In this document: positions 1-7,971 of the stretch, piece after piece | Layout: every line of letters begins with the position of its first letter | Position numbering within the stretch: position 1 is the first letter of the stretch | Origin: Anaerolineaceae bacterium | Lineage (GTDB): Bacteria; Chloroflexota; Anaerolineae; Aggregatilineales; Phototrophicaceae | NCBI GenBank assembly: GCA_020634115.1 | Contig: JACKCH010000025.1 | Span: 1 to 57,244 of the forward strand | DNA length: 57,244 bases | Direction: 5' to 3' | Notes under the pieces: generated by a model | The model's input: the letters and a program-made list of their open reading frames with translations, nothing else | Database searches by the model: none | What the model was told of the DNA's origin: nothing | Translations under genes and position numbers: made by a program

Positions 1-1
1 G

Positions 2-85
2 TACTGTGAGCAGGCGATTCAGATTGACCCAAACGGCGCTATCGGAGATATGTCGCGTGAGTTGCTTGAGAAGCTAAAGGGATGA
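2..85 (+). CDS. C-terminal end of a TPR-like protein (partial)
   Basis: Only the last 27 codons are present, read in frame from base 2 to a TGA at 83-85. The peptide contains AIQIDPNGAIGDMSRELLEK, and the A-IQ-IDPN pattern is the second helix and turn of a tetratricopeptide repeat. The rest of the gene lies outside the window, so its function cannot be stated. TPR is a weak call from one partial repeat. Confidence 0.5.
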   Translation, partial: YCEQAIQIDPNGAIGDMSRELLEKLKG

Positions 86-120
86 TGAATCTCTCTGTGT
101 GAGATGATTTCCAGCAGTTC

Positions 121-148
121 TTGACAGGGTATACAACGAGACTATAAT
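121..148 (+). promoter_or_regulatory. Consensus sigma-70 promoter for the aminomutase gene
   Basis: A perfect TTGACA (121-126) is followed after 16 bases by a perfect TATAAT (143-148). It lies about 66 bases upstream of the lysine 2,3-aminomutase start codon and on the correct strand. Seen directly in the sequence; activity is inferred. Confidence 0.8.
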
Positions 149-214
149 TAAATTAACAGTTCACACTGCCCCCCATCTGCCCGAATCGGATAGTTATTTG
201 CAACACGGAGTGTT

Positions 215-1687
215 ATGCTGCCTAAACCTGTTGAAATGGATGCTGCACAGGAAGTTGAAGAGCCTCCCTCTATCTCCGAAGATGAACCGCCCTCTAAGGC
301 TGTTCTGCTCCACACCCCGCGCCCGGCGCTCTGGGCGGATATCCCTGATGAAAAATGGAATGACTGGCACTGGCAGATTGCTCACCGCCTGAATACGGTG
401 GATGAACTCAGCCAGATTGTGAATCTGACTGCGGAAGAAGTCACCGGCCTGACCGCCGACGACAAGTTCCGGGTAGACATCACCCCCTATTTCGCCAGCC
501 TGATTGACCCGGATGACCCCGACTGCCCGGTGCGGAGACAGGTGATCCCGTTGGGGCGTGAACTCCACGCCTTCACCGGCATGATGGCGGACAGCCTGGC
601 GGAAGACCGGCACAGTCCGGTTCCCGGCCTGGTGCATCGCTACCCGGATCGGGCGCTGATGCTGGTGACGACACAGTGCGCCAGTTACTGCCGGTACTGT
701 ACCCGCAGCCGGATTGTGGGTAATCCCCACCAGACGTTCAGCAAGGTTGATTTCGCCGCGCAGTTGGATTACCTGCGGCGCACCCCGCAAATCCGGGATG
801 TGCTGCTGAGTGGCGGCGACCCGCTGACGCTCAACCCGAAAACACTGGAATACATCCTCGCCAGCCTGCGTGAAATCGAGCATATCGAGATTATCCGCAT
901 CGGCACACGCGTACCGGTTTTTCTGCCGCAGCGCATCACCGATGAGTTGTGCGACATGATCCGGCAGTATCACCCGGTCTGGATGAATATCCACGTCAAC
1001 CACCCCAAAGAGATCACGCCGGAACTGAATCGGGCGCTGGACAAACTGCTGTCCGCCGGTATCCCGCTGGGCAACCAGAGCGTGCTGCTGGCGGGTATCA
1101 ACGACAGTGTGGACATCCAGCGGGAACTGGTGCATAAGCTGGTGAAAAACCGGGTGCGCCCGTACTACCTGTACCAGTGCGATCTGGTGAAAGGCGCGGG
1201 ACATTTCCGCACCACCGTCTCGAAAGGCATCGAAATCATTGAGGGCCTGCGCGGTCACACCAGCGGTTACGCCGTGCCGACTTACGTGGTGGATGCGCCG
1301 GGTGGCGGTGGCAAGATTCCGGTCATGCCGCAGTATCTCATCAGCCAGTCACCAGGGCGAGTCGTGCTGCGGAACTATGAAGGCTACATCACGACCTATG
1401 ACGAACCCACGGACTATGATCCGCACCAGATTGACCACCTCAACCAGCAGTCGGTTCACCGGGACGAATCCGGGCAAGGCGGCGTCTCCGGGCTGTTGGC
1501 CGGGGAATCGCAGGCCATCAAGCCGGAAGGGTTCGACACCCTGCACCAGCGCGGCGGCGCGGCGCACCGGTTGAACGGTGACGCGGCCAAGTGGCAACCC
1601 TATCACCAGAACGGGAATGGTCACAACGGGAACGGTCACAATGGGAACGGCCATAGTTCAAACGCCAACGGCCACACAAACGAATAG
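215..1687 (+). CDS. kamA: Lysine 2,3-aminomutase (radical SAM, PLP)
   Basis: This cytoplasmic enzyme interconverts L-lysine and L-beta-lysine using a [4Fe-4S]/S-adenosylmethionine radical and PLP. The radical-SAM CX3CX2C motif is at residues 155, 159 and 162. The PLP lysine is K367 in APGGGGKIPV, and the lysine-binding residues known from the Clostridium subterminale enzyme are present: R164 just after the cluster, D323 in YQCDL and D360 in VVDAPGG. Length (490 aa) exceeds the usual ~415-440 because of an acidic N-terminal extension and a His/Asn/Gly-rich tail made of imperfect 15-base DNA repeats (about 1609-1652). The ATG follows CGGAG by four bases and a consensus promoter. An ATP-grasp ligase begins 40 bases downstream, probably in the same operon. 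No beta-lysine acetyltransferase (AblB) gene is nearby, so the compatible-solute role is not supported by context. EpmB is a less likely alternative because it lacks this length. Confidence 0.92.
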   Translation: MLPKPVEMDAAQEVEEPPSISEDEPPSKAVLLHTPRPALWADIPDEKWNDWHWQIAHRLNTVDELSQIVNLTAEEVTGLTADDKFRVDITPYFASLIDPDDPDCPVRRQVIPLGRELHAFTGMMADSLAEDRHSPVPGLVHRYPDRALMLVTTQCASYCRYCTRSRIVGNPHQTFSKVDFAAQLDYLRRTPQIRDVLLSGGDPLTLNPKTLEYILASLREIEHIEIIRIGTRVPVFLPQRITDELCDMIRQYHPVWMNIHVNHPKEITPELNRALDKLLSAGIPLGNQSVLLAGINDSVDIQRELVHKLVKNRVRPYYLYQCDLVKGAGHFRTTVSKGIEIIEGLRGHTSGYAVPTYVVDAPGGGGKIPVMPQYLISQSPGRVVLRNYEGYITTYDEPTDYDPHQIDHLNQQSVHRDESGQGGVSGLLAGESQAIKPEGFDTLHQRGGAAHRLNGDAAKWQPYHQNGNGHNGNGHNGNGHSSNANGHTNE

Positions 1688-1727
1688 TCGCCAGCCATTT
1701 ACCCACAAAAAGGAATGACGAACCATC

Positions 1728-2834
1728 ATGCGAATCGCGGTACTCGCTAATTTGAAGAAGAACGCCCCGACCTGGGAAGGGATGCCCGCCGACCAGTGGG
1801 ATGACCTCGACAGCCCCAAGACGACGAACGCCCTGGTCGCCGCTTTGCAGAGCGGTGGGCATGAGGCCGAGTTTTTTGAGGCTCGCATCCAGCCGCCCTA
1901 CAACCTGGTCGAAAAATTGACGGCGTATCAGCCGGATTTATGCTTTAACATCGCGGAAAGTCACTTTGGGGATGGGCGCGAGTCCCAGATTCCGGCGCTG
2001 CTGGAAATGCTGCGCCTGCCGTATACCGGGAGTCAGGTGCTTTCGTTGGCGCTGGCGCTCGATAAACCCATGACCAAGCGTATCCTGTGTTATCACGGGC
2101 TGCCGACGCCGGAATTCCAGGCCTTCGAGAGCGCGGACGAGCCGATAGATGACGATCTGCTGGATGGCGATGGCGGCCTGCGTTTCCCGCTGTTTGTCAA
2201 GCCCAGCCGGGAAGGAACGAGCATGGGGGTGAGCGCAAAAAGCATCGTGCGAACCGTGGATGAACTGTACGAACAGGTCGCCTTGCAGTTGCGCACCTAC
2301 CACCAGCCGATTCTGGTTGAACATTATATTGAAGGCCGCGAAATCATGATTGGCATGGTCGGCAACCTCAAGCCCACCGCCGCCCGCCGCCTGAGTGACC
2401 GCACCGCGCCCAATGTCCTGCCGGATACGCTGACGTTCCTGCCCGCGCTGGAAGTAGACCTGGGCGCGTATGACCCCAGCGAAGCCGGTTTGTACACCAA
2501 CCGCATGAAAGTTGAACTGGCCGACACCTATCACTACTTCTGCCCGGCTCCCATTTCAGGCACGATGCTGGAAGAACTTCAGGCGTTAGCAGCGGCCATC
2601 TTCCGCGTGACTGGCTGCCGGGATGTAGCGCGGGTGGACTTCCGCCTGGATGCGGCCAACGAGGATAAACCCTATATTCTGGAAGTGAATCCGCTGCCCG
2701 GCCTGAACCCCGGCTATAGTGACCTGTGCCTGGAAGCCCAGGCCGCTGATTGGCCGTATGAGCGGCTCATCAATATGATTGTGGATGTCGCTGCCGAGCG
2801 TCACGGGCTGAAAACAATGGTGGAAAGTCAGTAA
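1728..2834 (+). CDS. D-Ala-D-Ala-ligase-like ATP-grasp enzyme
   Basis: A 368-aa ATP-grasp carboxylate-amine ligase related to D-alanine-D-alanine ligases. The N-terminal pre-ATP-grasp domain contains GDGRESQIPALLEM and PYTGSQVLSLALALDK (about 81-112), typical of Ddl. The ATP-binding lysine loop is FVKPSREGTSMGV (156-168). The metal-binding strand is ILEVNPLPGLNPGYSDL (317-333). Ddl proper usually has a NTLPG-M-T-S loop here; this protein has NPLPGLNPGYSDL, so the substrate may not be D-alanine. It lies 40 bases after lysine 2,3-aminomutase on the same strand, which suggests ligation of lysine or beta-lysine to another carboxylate; this is inference. No cell-wall genes surround it. A lone housekeeping Ddl remains possible. 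Confidence 0.8.
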   Translation: MRIAVLANLKKNAPTWEGMPADQWDDLDSPKTTNALVAALQSGGHEAEFFEARIQPPYNLVEKLTAYQPDLCFNIAESHFGDGRESQIPALLEMLRLPYTGSQVLSLALALDKPMTKRILCYHGLPTPEFQAFESADEPIDDDLLDGDGGLRFPLFVKPSREGTSMGVSAKSIVRTVDELYEQVALQLRTYHQPILVEHYIEGREIMIGMVGNLKPTAARRLSDRTAPNVLPDTLTFLPALEVDLGAYDPSEAGLYTNRMKVELADTYHYFCPAPISGTMLEELQALAAAIFRVTGCRDVARVDFRLDAANEDKPYILEVNPLPGLNPGYSDLCLEAQAADWPYERLINMIVDVAAERHGLKTMVESQ

Positions 2835-2858
2835 GCGCGGGGGCGGGTAGCGAATCCC

Positions 2859-3176
2859 CTACTCGCACGGGACGGGTTGCAGCCAGGAGCGGCCTGGTTG
2901 TACGGCCTGTGCGAGTTGTAGCACCAGACTATTCTGCTCCAGCCACACATAATCGGTCACATCAACGGCAAATGGTTGACCGCCGGGGGCCTCCCCCACC
3001 GCGTGCCCATTCAGTGTAATGGTAGCGCTGTATGGCAGGGGGTCTATGTGCAACCAGTAATGCACGCAGACCTCCGTTGGCTGCAAATCGAAGGTCTGCA
3101 CCCAGGCCATACTGTCTGATTGGGATTTCGCCCACCCCTGCGCTGGTAAGTGGATCGATTTCATGGTGTCGCTCAA
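2859..3176 (-). CDS. Small beta-rich protein overlapping the TIR receptor gene
   Basis: A 105-aa protein whose ATG overlaps the stop codon of the TIR/WD40 gene by four bases (ATGA), so the two are translationally coupled. It has no signal peptide or membrane segment. The pattern HIDPLPYSATITLNGHAVGE followed by FAVDVTDYVWLEQNSLVLQL resembles the jelly-roll sugar-binding domain of family 2 glycosidases, where an N-G-x-x-V-G turn is common. This is a fold guess only. Its stop is 25 bases from the end of the convergent ATP-grasp gene. A role as partner of the TIR protein is inferred from the overlap. Confidence 0.6.
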   Translation of the reverse strand: MSDTMKSIHLPAQGWAKSQSDSMAWVQTFDLQPTEVCVHYWLHIDPLPYSATITLNGHAVGEAPGGQPFAVDVTDYVWLEQNSLVLQLAQAVQPGRSWLQPVPCE

Positions 3177-6100
3177 CGCACCACCGGGCGATACACCCAG
3201 CCCTCGCGCCCATCCGCCAGGCGAATCTGCGTCCAGATATAGTCAAACGGCTCATCGAGAATCACCGCCGTCGTCCCCGATGGTACCGTCGCTACCAGGT
3301 CGTATCCTTCGCCGGGGCCGTTGCGGATACGAATATTGCCGCCGCTATCGGAAACCAGCGTCACCTGTTTGGGCGGGGTGGGCGTGGGCGACGGCGTGGC
3401 CGTGCGACCACCGGGCGCGAGCGTGGCTAAAGAGAAGCTCGTCCCCAGGAGGTCAACCGGCTGACGGATGACCCACCCTTCCATGCCGGCCTGCGTGCGG
3501 ATATGCACCCAACCGGGCGTTTCCGCCGGATCACCCAGAATAAACACCATGTCACCATTGTCCAACTGCCCCAGGAGCGTCGCGTTGCCGAAGTTCTCGG
3601 CGCGGACATTCACCTTGCCGTCGGAGACAATCCGGCCAACGGGCAGCGGTGGCTGCGTGGGCGGGAGAGTCGGACTCGGTGTGAGCGTGATAGTCGGCGT
3701 GAGGGTGGGCAGCAGCGTGCCGGTGGGTGTCAGAGTCGGCACAATATCGCCCTCGCACAGCGGCTTGATGTTATACCGTTCGCGCTCGCCGCAGGTCAAC
3801 TGCCTTACGTAGCGATTGGCTCTCACCCAGTCCAACAGAATTGGGCGCGTTCCACTCTTGAAAATCGTGATCGCGTCATCAAAGGCCGCCGCGAAAGTCG
3901 CCCCGGAAGGATCGAATAACACGCCATATGGGGTACGGTCTTCATAGGTATAGGTGTACAGTAGTCGCCCGGTTGCCACGTCCCATAACCGGATGGTGCG
4001 GTCTTCACTGGCGGAAAGCGCCCCGCTGCCATCCGGACTGAACGCCAGTCCGGTCACAGCGCCGGTGTGGGTTTCGCCGTCACCTCCGAAGGGCTGCGGA
4101 TTGCCGGTTCGGGCCTGAAAATCCCACAGAATCACGCTGCTGCCGGTTGCAGACAGCAGGTAACGCTCGTCCGGGCTGAGTACGGCGGAGGACAGCGGCC
4201 ATGCTGAAGGAATAGACCGGATCACGTCGCCGGTCTGGGCATCACGGATTGCCAGAGTATCGGGGTGGATGGTCAGGAAGCGCGTACCGTCCTTAAAGTA
4301 CAGTAATCCGGTAATCGCGCCGAAGTCCGGTTCGCGGCGCACCAACACGGTACCCCGCCCGGCGTCCCACAAACGCAGCCAACCAAGGTCGTTCCCGGTG
4401 GCGACCATCTGCCCATCCGGGCTGTAAGCCACTATGGCTTGCCCACCCGGCGCGGAAAGATCATGCACCCGTTCGTAGGTGCTGGTGTTCCACAAGCTGA
4501 CCGTCCCGCTTTCGTCGGCGGAAACCGCGAACTGCCCGTCCGGGCTGTAACCGAATGAGGTAATCCGGTTATTGTGGTACAGACGACGCTGGCCTTCCGT
4601 CCCACTGGCGACATCCCAGAATCCCAGGCTGTAATCATCATAACTGGCGAGGATGGTGGTGTGGGTCGGGTTATAGTGCAGGTCGTACAGCGTGTAGTTC
4701 TTGTCTGCGGGTGGAAATTCCGCTGTGAAGCCCGCCGGGTTGGTTTCCCACAGCCGCATCTGCCCGTTGCTATCTACCGAGACGAAGAAATGCCCATCCG
4801 GGCTGACAGCGATATGCGTCACCGGTGCGTTATGGCCGTCATAGCGGTTGAGAATCGTCTGGTTGGGGATGTCCCACAGGATAATCGTGCCGTCCTCGCT
4901 GGCGGAAAGCGCCCGCGTCGGGTCGCCCGGCAGGTAGGCCACGTCAGTCACCGGGGCGCTATGCCCGCGATAGCGTCCGCGTTCAATGGTGCTGGAAATC
5001 TCGCGCAGGATGAGTTCATTCCCGTTCGGGTTGAAATTCTGCGAGGAGGCGGCACTGATGAGGATATGCTCACCGTCCGGGCTGTATGCGCCCGCGCCGC
5101 TGCTGCCCAGGTAAATGTTGCGGCGCTGCGCGGCCACCGTATCCCAGACTTCGACACTGGTGTTGGAGACGGCCAGGACAAACTGCCCGGTGCGCTCTGG
5201 ACTCAGGTCGAGGTCAATAATCGGTGAATTGGCGATCAACAGATGCAGCCGGTCACGCCGGGTCGCGGTCTCAAAGACGACCACCTGCCCGTCCGCCCAT
5301 CCGGAAACAATCGTGCGTCCGTCCTGACGGAACAGGGCGGAAGTCGCGTCCCGGTTTAAGTCCTGCCCCAGGGCGTTGATGATGTTATAGCGGCGCACCA
5401 GCCCACCATCGAGATTCCACACGATGAGCGAATTGTCATCCGAGGCAGAAACCAACAGCGTGCCGTCCGCATTGAAGGCAACACTGTTCACGCCTTCATT
5501 ATGGCCGGTGAACTGCCGGATCATCTGTCCGGTCTGCGCGTTCCATAGAATAATCGTGCCATCCAGCGAGGACGAGGCGACATACTGCCCGTCGGGGCTG
5601 TAGGCCAGGCCAGTCACCGGGCCATTATGTCCTGGTGGGAAAATCAGACGTGTTCCCGGCGCAAAAGCGACTTTCAACAGGCGATTCTGTGCGACCCACG
5701 AATTCGGGTCTACGCTGTTGGCTTCCAGCGCCAAAGCCAACGCCAGGTCAGGGTCGCCCAGGCTCAATAACTGCTCAATAGCAACCGTCAGCGCCAGACT
5801 TTGCGTCTCATTCGCCCGTTGTTCGGCGGTGGCCTGTGCGGCCAGCGCCCGGACGGCTGCGCTCTCGGCTTCACCCTGGGCGATGGTGGCGGTGGCCGCG
5901 TTATCAATCGCCCGCTGTTCGTTGACGACGCTGGTCGCCCGCGCATTCGACTCGGCGGTAGCGGCGATCTGGGCGACGGCGGCCTGGGTCGCCGCGTTAT
6001 CAGCCTCAAGCAGCGCCTGCCCCTGGGCGATGGTGGCGGTGGCGGCGTTATCCCGCGCTATCTGGGCATTGGCCTCCGCTGTGGCCGCATTGTTCGCTGC

Positions 6101-7387
6101 CAGATTCGCGTTGGCGTTGGATGTCACCTGGGCGGCGACGGCGGTTTCGGCCTGGAAGAGGGCTTCACCCTGAGCGATGGTGGCGGTAGCGGCGTTATCC
6201 ACCGCCCGCTGTTCGTTGATGACGCTGGTCGCCCGTGCATTCGACTCGGCAGTAGCGGCGATCTGCGCGACGGCGGCCTGCGTAGCGGCGTTATCCGCTT
6301 CGATCTGCGCCAACCCCTGAGCGATGGTAGCAGTAGCGGCGTTATCGACTGCCCGTTGTTCGTTGATGACACTGGTCGCCCGCGCATTCGACTCGGCAGT
6401 GGCAGCGATCTGGGCGACGGCGGCTTGCGTTGCAGCGTTGTCGGCTTCGATCTGCGCCAACCCCTGGGCGATGGTGGCCGTCATCGCGTTGTTTTCTGCA
6501 ATCTGCGCGTTGGCGACAGCCGTTTCCGCATTGTTGGCGGCAATCGTAACCTGGTTCGCGACTTCCGTCCCGCGGGCCTCAGCGGTGGTCAGAGCCGTCT
6601 GTGCGGCCTGGGACTGGATAAAGCCGAAAATCGCCAACCCAATCGCCACAGCCAGCGCGATCAGCACCGCTGTGAGCAGGGTACGTTGGCGGCGGTTTTC
6701 CCCGCGGCGGCTGGCAAGGATGAATTCAGTGTGCAGCTCTGCCGGAGTGGGTTCTTTGCCCCCGCTGTTGGATAACCAGCTTTCGGCATCCCGGAGTGCC
6801 GCGCCGGTGAGCAGGAAACTGGCATTCCGATTGTTATTTTCCCATTCCAGGGCGGGCCTCAGCCAGCGAGTATGTTCGTTGACATGCTCAAAATCGGTGT
6901 CAATCGCATCGATCAGTTTGGGGAAATTTTGCTCAAACTCATCGTCATCCCGGAAAAACAGCCAGTTGTGACGCGCCAGCGGTTCCCAGTTTTTAAGCGC
7001 CAATGCCTTGAGATCAGCGCCAGCCAGGGCAGCCAGGGCAGCGTTATCGAGCTGCGATTCATCAATCAGGTCGGGAATGTCTTCGTATTTCACATCCAGG
7101 TAGACGATTGGCACCAGGCGTTTATGGAGTTTGACGGCGTGTGTGATTTCCAGGTTGCAGATGGGGGATGCAATCGAATTGGGGCTGATGACGAACACAA
7201 AAGTAGCGGTTTTTTCGATGTTTTCGTAAATTTCGCGCAGCCAGTCGGCTGTAGGGGGGATGTCCTCCCAGTCCACCCATACATCCCGGTTAATCCGGCT
7301 CAGTTCCGTATGGAGCTGGTGGGTCAGGGCGGCATCTTTCCGGGAATAGGAGATGAAAACATCGGTGGTGAGTTTGGACTCGGGCAT
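3173..7387 (-). CDS. Membrane TIR / coiled-coil / WD40 / SH3b receptor-like protein
   Basis: A protein of 1404 aa from the ATG at 7387, which has GGGGGA upstream; an in-frame TTG at 7414 is less likely. Domains in order: TIR (about 9-160, starting DVFISYSRKD, with the putative NADase glutamate E80 in SPICNLEITHAV), an Arg-rich stretch then one membrane segment (about 236-258), an Ala/Asn-rich repeat region of 49-residue units (about 270-550), more than ten WD40 repeats (GHNGPVTGLAYSPDG and relatives), a Pro/Thr linker, and two bacterial SH3 domains ending GREGWVYRPVVR. The positive charges before the membrane segment put the TIR inside and the WD40/SH3 parts outside. TIR domains with this Glu can cleave NAD (known for SARM1 and bacterial TIRs); activity here is inferred. 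A good -10 box lies at 7441-7446. Ligand and signalling output are unknown. Confidence 0.88.
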   Translation of the reverse strand: MPESKLTTDVFISYSRKDAALTHQLHTELSRINRDVWVDWEDIPPTADWLREIYENIEKTATFVFVISPNSIASPICNLEITHAVKLHKRLVPIVYLDVKYEDIPDLIDESQLDNAALAALAGADLKALALKNWEPLARHNWLFFRDDDEFEQNFPKLIDAIDTDFEHVNEHTRWLRPALEWENNNRNASFLLTGAALRDAESWLSNSGGKEPTPAELHTEFILASRRGENRRQRTLLTAVLIALAVAIGLAIFGFIQSQAAQTALTTAEARGTEVANQVTIAANNAETAVANAQIAENNAMTATIAQGLAQIEADNAATQAAVAQIAATAESNARATSVINEQRAVDNAATATIAQGLAQIEADNAATQAAVAQIAATAESNARATSVINEQRAVDNAATATIAQGEALFQAETAVAAQVTSNANANLAANNAATAEANAQIARDNAATATIAQGQALLEADNAATQAAVAQIAATAESNARATSVVNEQRAIDNAATATIAQGEAESAAVRALAAQATAEQRANETQSLALTVAIEQLLSLGDPDLALALALEANSVDPNSWVAQNRLLKVAFAPGTRLIFPPGHNGPVTGLAYSPDGQYVASSSLDGTIILWNAQTGQMIRQFTGHNEGVNSVAFNADGTLLVSASDDNSLIVWNLDGGLVRRYNIINALGQDLNRDATSALFRQDGRTIVSGWADGQVVVFETATRRDRLHLLIANSPIIDLDLSPERTGQFVLAVSNTSVEVWDTVAAQRRNIYLGSSGAGAYSPDGEHILISAASSQNFNPNGNELILREISSTIERGRYRGHSAPVTDVAYLPGDPTRALSASEDGTIILWDIPNQTILNRYDGHNAPVTHIAVSPDGHFFVSVDSNGQMRLWETNPAGFTAEFPPADKNYTLYDLHYNPTHTTILASYDDYSLGFWDVASGTEGQRRLYHNNRITSFGYSPDGQFAVSADESGTVSLWNTSTYERVHDLSAPGGQAIVAYSPDGQMVATGNDLGWLRLWDAGRGTVLVRREPDFGAITGLLYFKDGTRFLTIHPDTLAIRDAQTGDVIRSIPSAWPLSSAVLSPDERYLLSATGSSVILWDFQARTGNPQPFGGDGETHTGAVTGLAFSPDGSGALSASEDRTIRLWDVATGRLLYTYTYEDRTPYGVLFDPSGATFAAAFDDAITIFKSGTRPILLDWVRANRYVRQLTCGERERYNIKPLCEGDIVPTLTPTGTLLPTLTPTITLTPSPTLPPTQPPLPVGRIVSDGKVNVRAENFGNATLLGQLDNGDMVFILGDPAETPGWVHIRTQAGMEGWVIRQPVDLLGTSFSLATLAPGGRTATPSPTPTPPKQVTLVSDSGGNIRIRNGPGEGYDLVATVPSGTTAVILDEPFDYIWTQIRLADGREGWVYRPVVR
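5866..6485 (-). repeat. In-gene tandem repeats, 147-bp unit
   Basis: The same DNA word (on plus: gttgatgacgctggtcgccc with one or two changes) recurs at 5921, 6215 and 6362, spacings of 294 and 147 bases. The copy in between, near 6068, is degenerate. Each unit encodes 49 residues such as AQGLAQIEADNAATQAAVAQ, likely helical coiled coil. The two upstream-most units are nearly identical, so copy number may vary between strains. Confidence 0.8.
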
Positions 7388-7440
7388 TGTTGGACTGTTC
7401 CCCCACTGGATCAATCGCGTGTGATGATGTGCTAAGTGAA

Positions 7441-7470
7441 ATTATAGCAACATACAATCCATCTGCCCAA
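7441..7470 (-). promoter_or_regulatory. Promoter of the TIR receptor gene
   Basis: Reading the minus strand, TTGGGC (7470-7465) is followed after 18 bases by TATAAT (7446-7441). It sits about 54 bases upstream of the chosen ATG at 7387 and just downstream of the terminator of the preceding small gene. The -35 box is weak, the -10 is perfect. Confidence 0.5.
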
Positions 7471-7489
7471 CCAGTGCAGAGATACAAGG

Positions 7490-7526
7490 GAAAACAAAAC
7501 AGCCCTGCCGTGTGGGGCGAGGGCTG
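7490..7526 (-). terminator. Rho-independent terminator after the 47-aa peptide gene
   Basis: On the minus strand CAGCCCT pairs with AGGGCTG, extended by GCC/GGC around a bulged base, and is followed by TTTTGTTTTC. It lies 30 bases downstream of the small membrane peptide stop and separates that gene from the TIR receptor transcript. Confidence 0.75.
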
Positions 7527-7555
7527 CCAGAATTTCTTGTTGCGGGGTGTGTGGG

Positions 7556-7699
7556 CTAGGCTTCTTGTTCGAGTGCCATTTCGCGTTTGTGCTGCCAGCG
7601 GTCAACCAGGATGCCTACGGTCACTAACGCCAGGACGGGGATACCAACACGGATCAGAAACAGTCCCGCCACACTTACCACCATCGCTATATCAGTCAT
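7556..7699 (-). CDS. 47-aa single-pass membrane peptide
   Basis: The protein runs from an ATG at 7699 to TAG at 7556-7558: it begins MTDIAMVVSVAGLF, has a hydrophobic stretch of about 30 residues and ends in a charged tail RWQHKREMALEQEA. GAGG about 10 bases upstream serves as ribosome site. A dedicated terminator follows, which supports a real gene. No family recognised; it resembles small inner-membrane peptides that regulate a partner transporter or enzyme only in shape. Confidence 0.65.
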   Translation of the reverse strand: MTDIAMVVSVAGLFLIRVGIPVLALVTVGILVDRWQHKREMALEQEA

Positions 7700-7903
7700 G
7701 TTCTCAGCCTCGTTTGTGCTTGTTTTTCGTTGATGACATTAGCATAACAAACGAGGGTTATATCGGTAAATCAGTGAAGCCCACCAAAGCCACAGTGGGG
7801 TGTTCACCCCAATTCCGGCATGGGGTATCCCCCAGACGATAGGCGCATATCCCCCACCGTCGCCGGTTTCCGGGGTGATTGCAGAACAAATTTGCGAAAA
7901 CAC

Positions 7904-7933
7904 TTGTCTGTGAATGGGGGTTCCCGCTACAAT
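7904..7933 (+). promoter_or_regulatory. Promoter of recR
   Basis: TTGTCT (7904-7909), 18 bases, then TACAAT (7928-7933), ending 38 bases before the recR start codon. Both boxes match sigma-70 at five of six positions or close to it. Confidence 0.6.
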
Positions 7934-7971
7934 GGAGCGTACACCGAACCGGAGCGAGAGAAGCCTGAATC

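Noticed and set aside
194..1258. 354-codon open frame on the minus strand opposite the aminomutase
   Set aside because: It is the antisense shadow of a GC-rich gene whose own frame has all conserved residues; the antisense translation shows no domain or start signal.
5866..6485. Regular repeats considered as a CRISPR array
   Set aside because: The 147-base spacing, in-frame coding content and absence of unique spacers show they are protein-coding repeats.
3173..7387. Thoeris-type TIR defence gene
   Set aside because: Thoeris ThsB is a small soluble TIR next to ThsA; no ThsA-like gene is present and this protein is a large membrane receptor.
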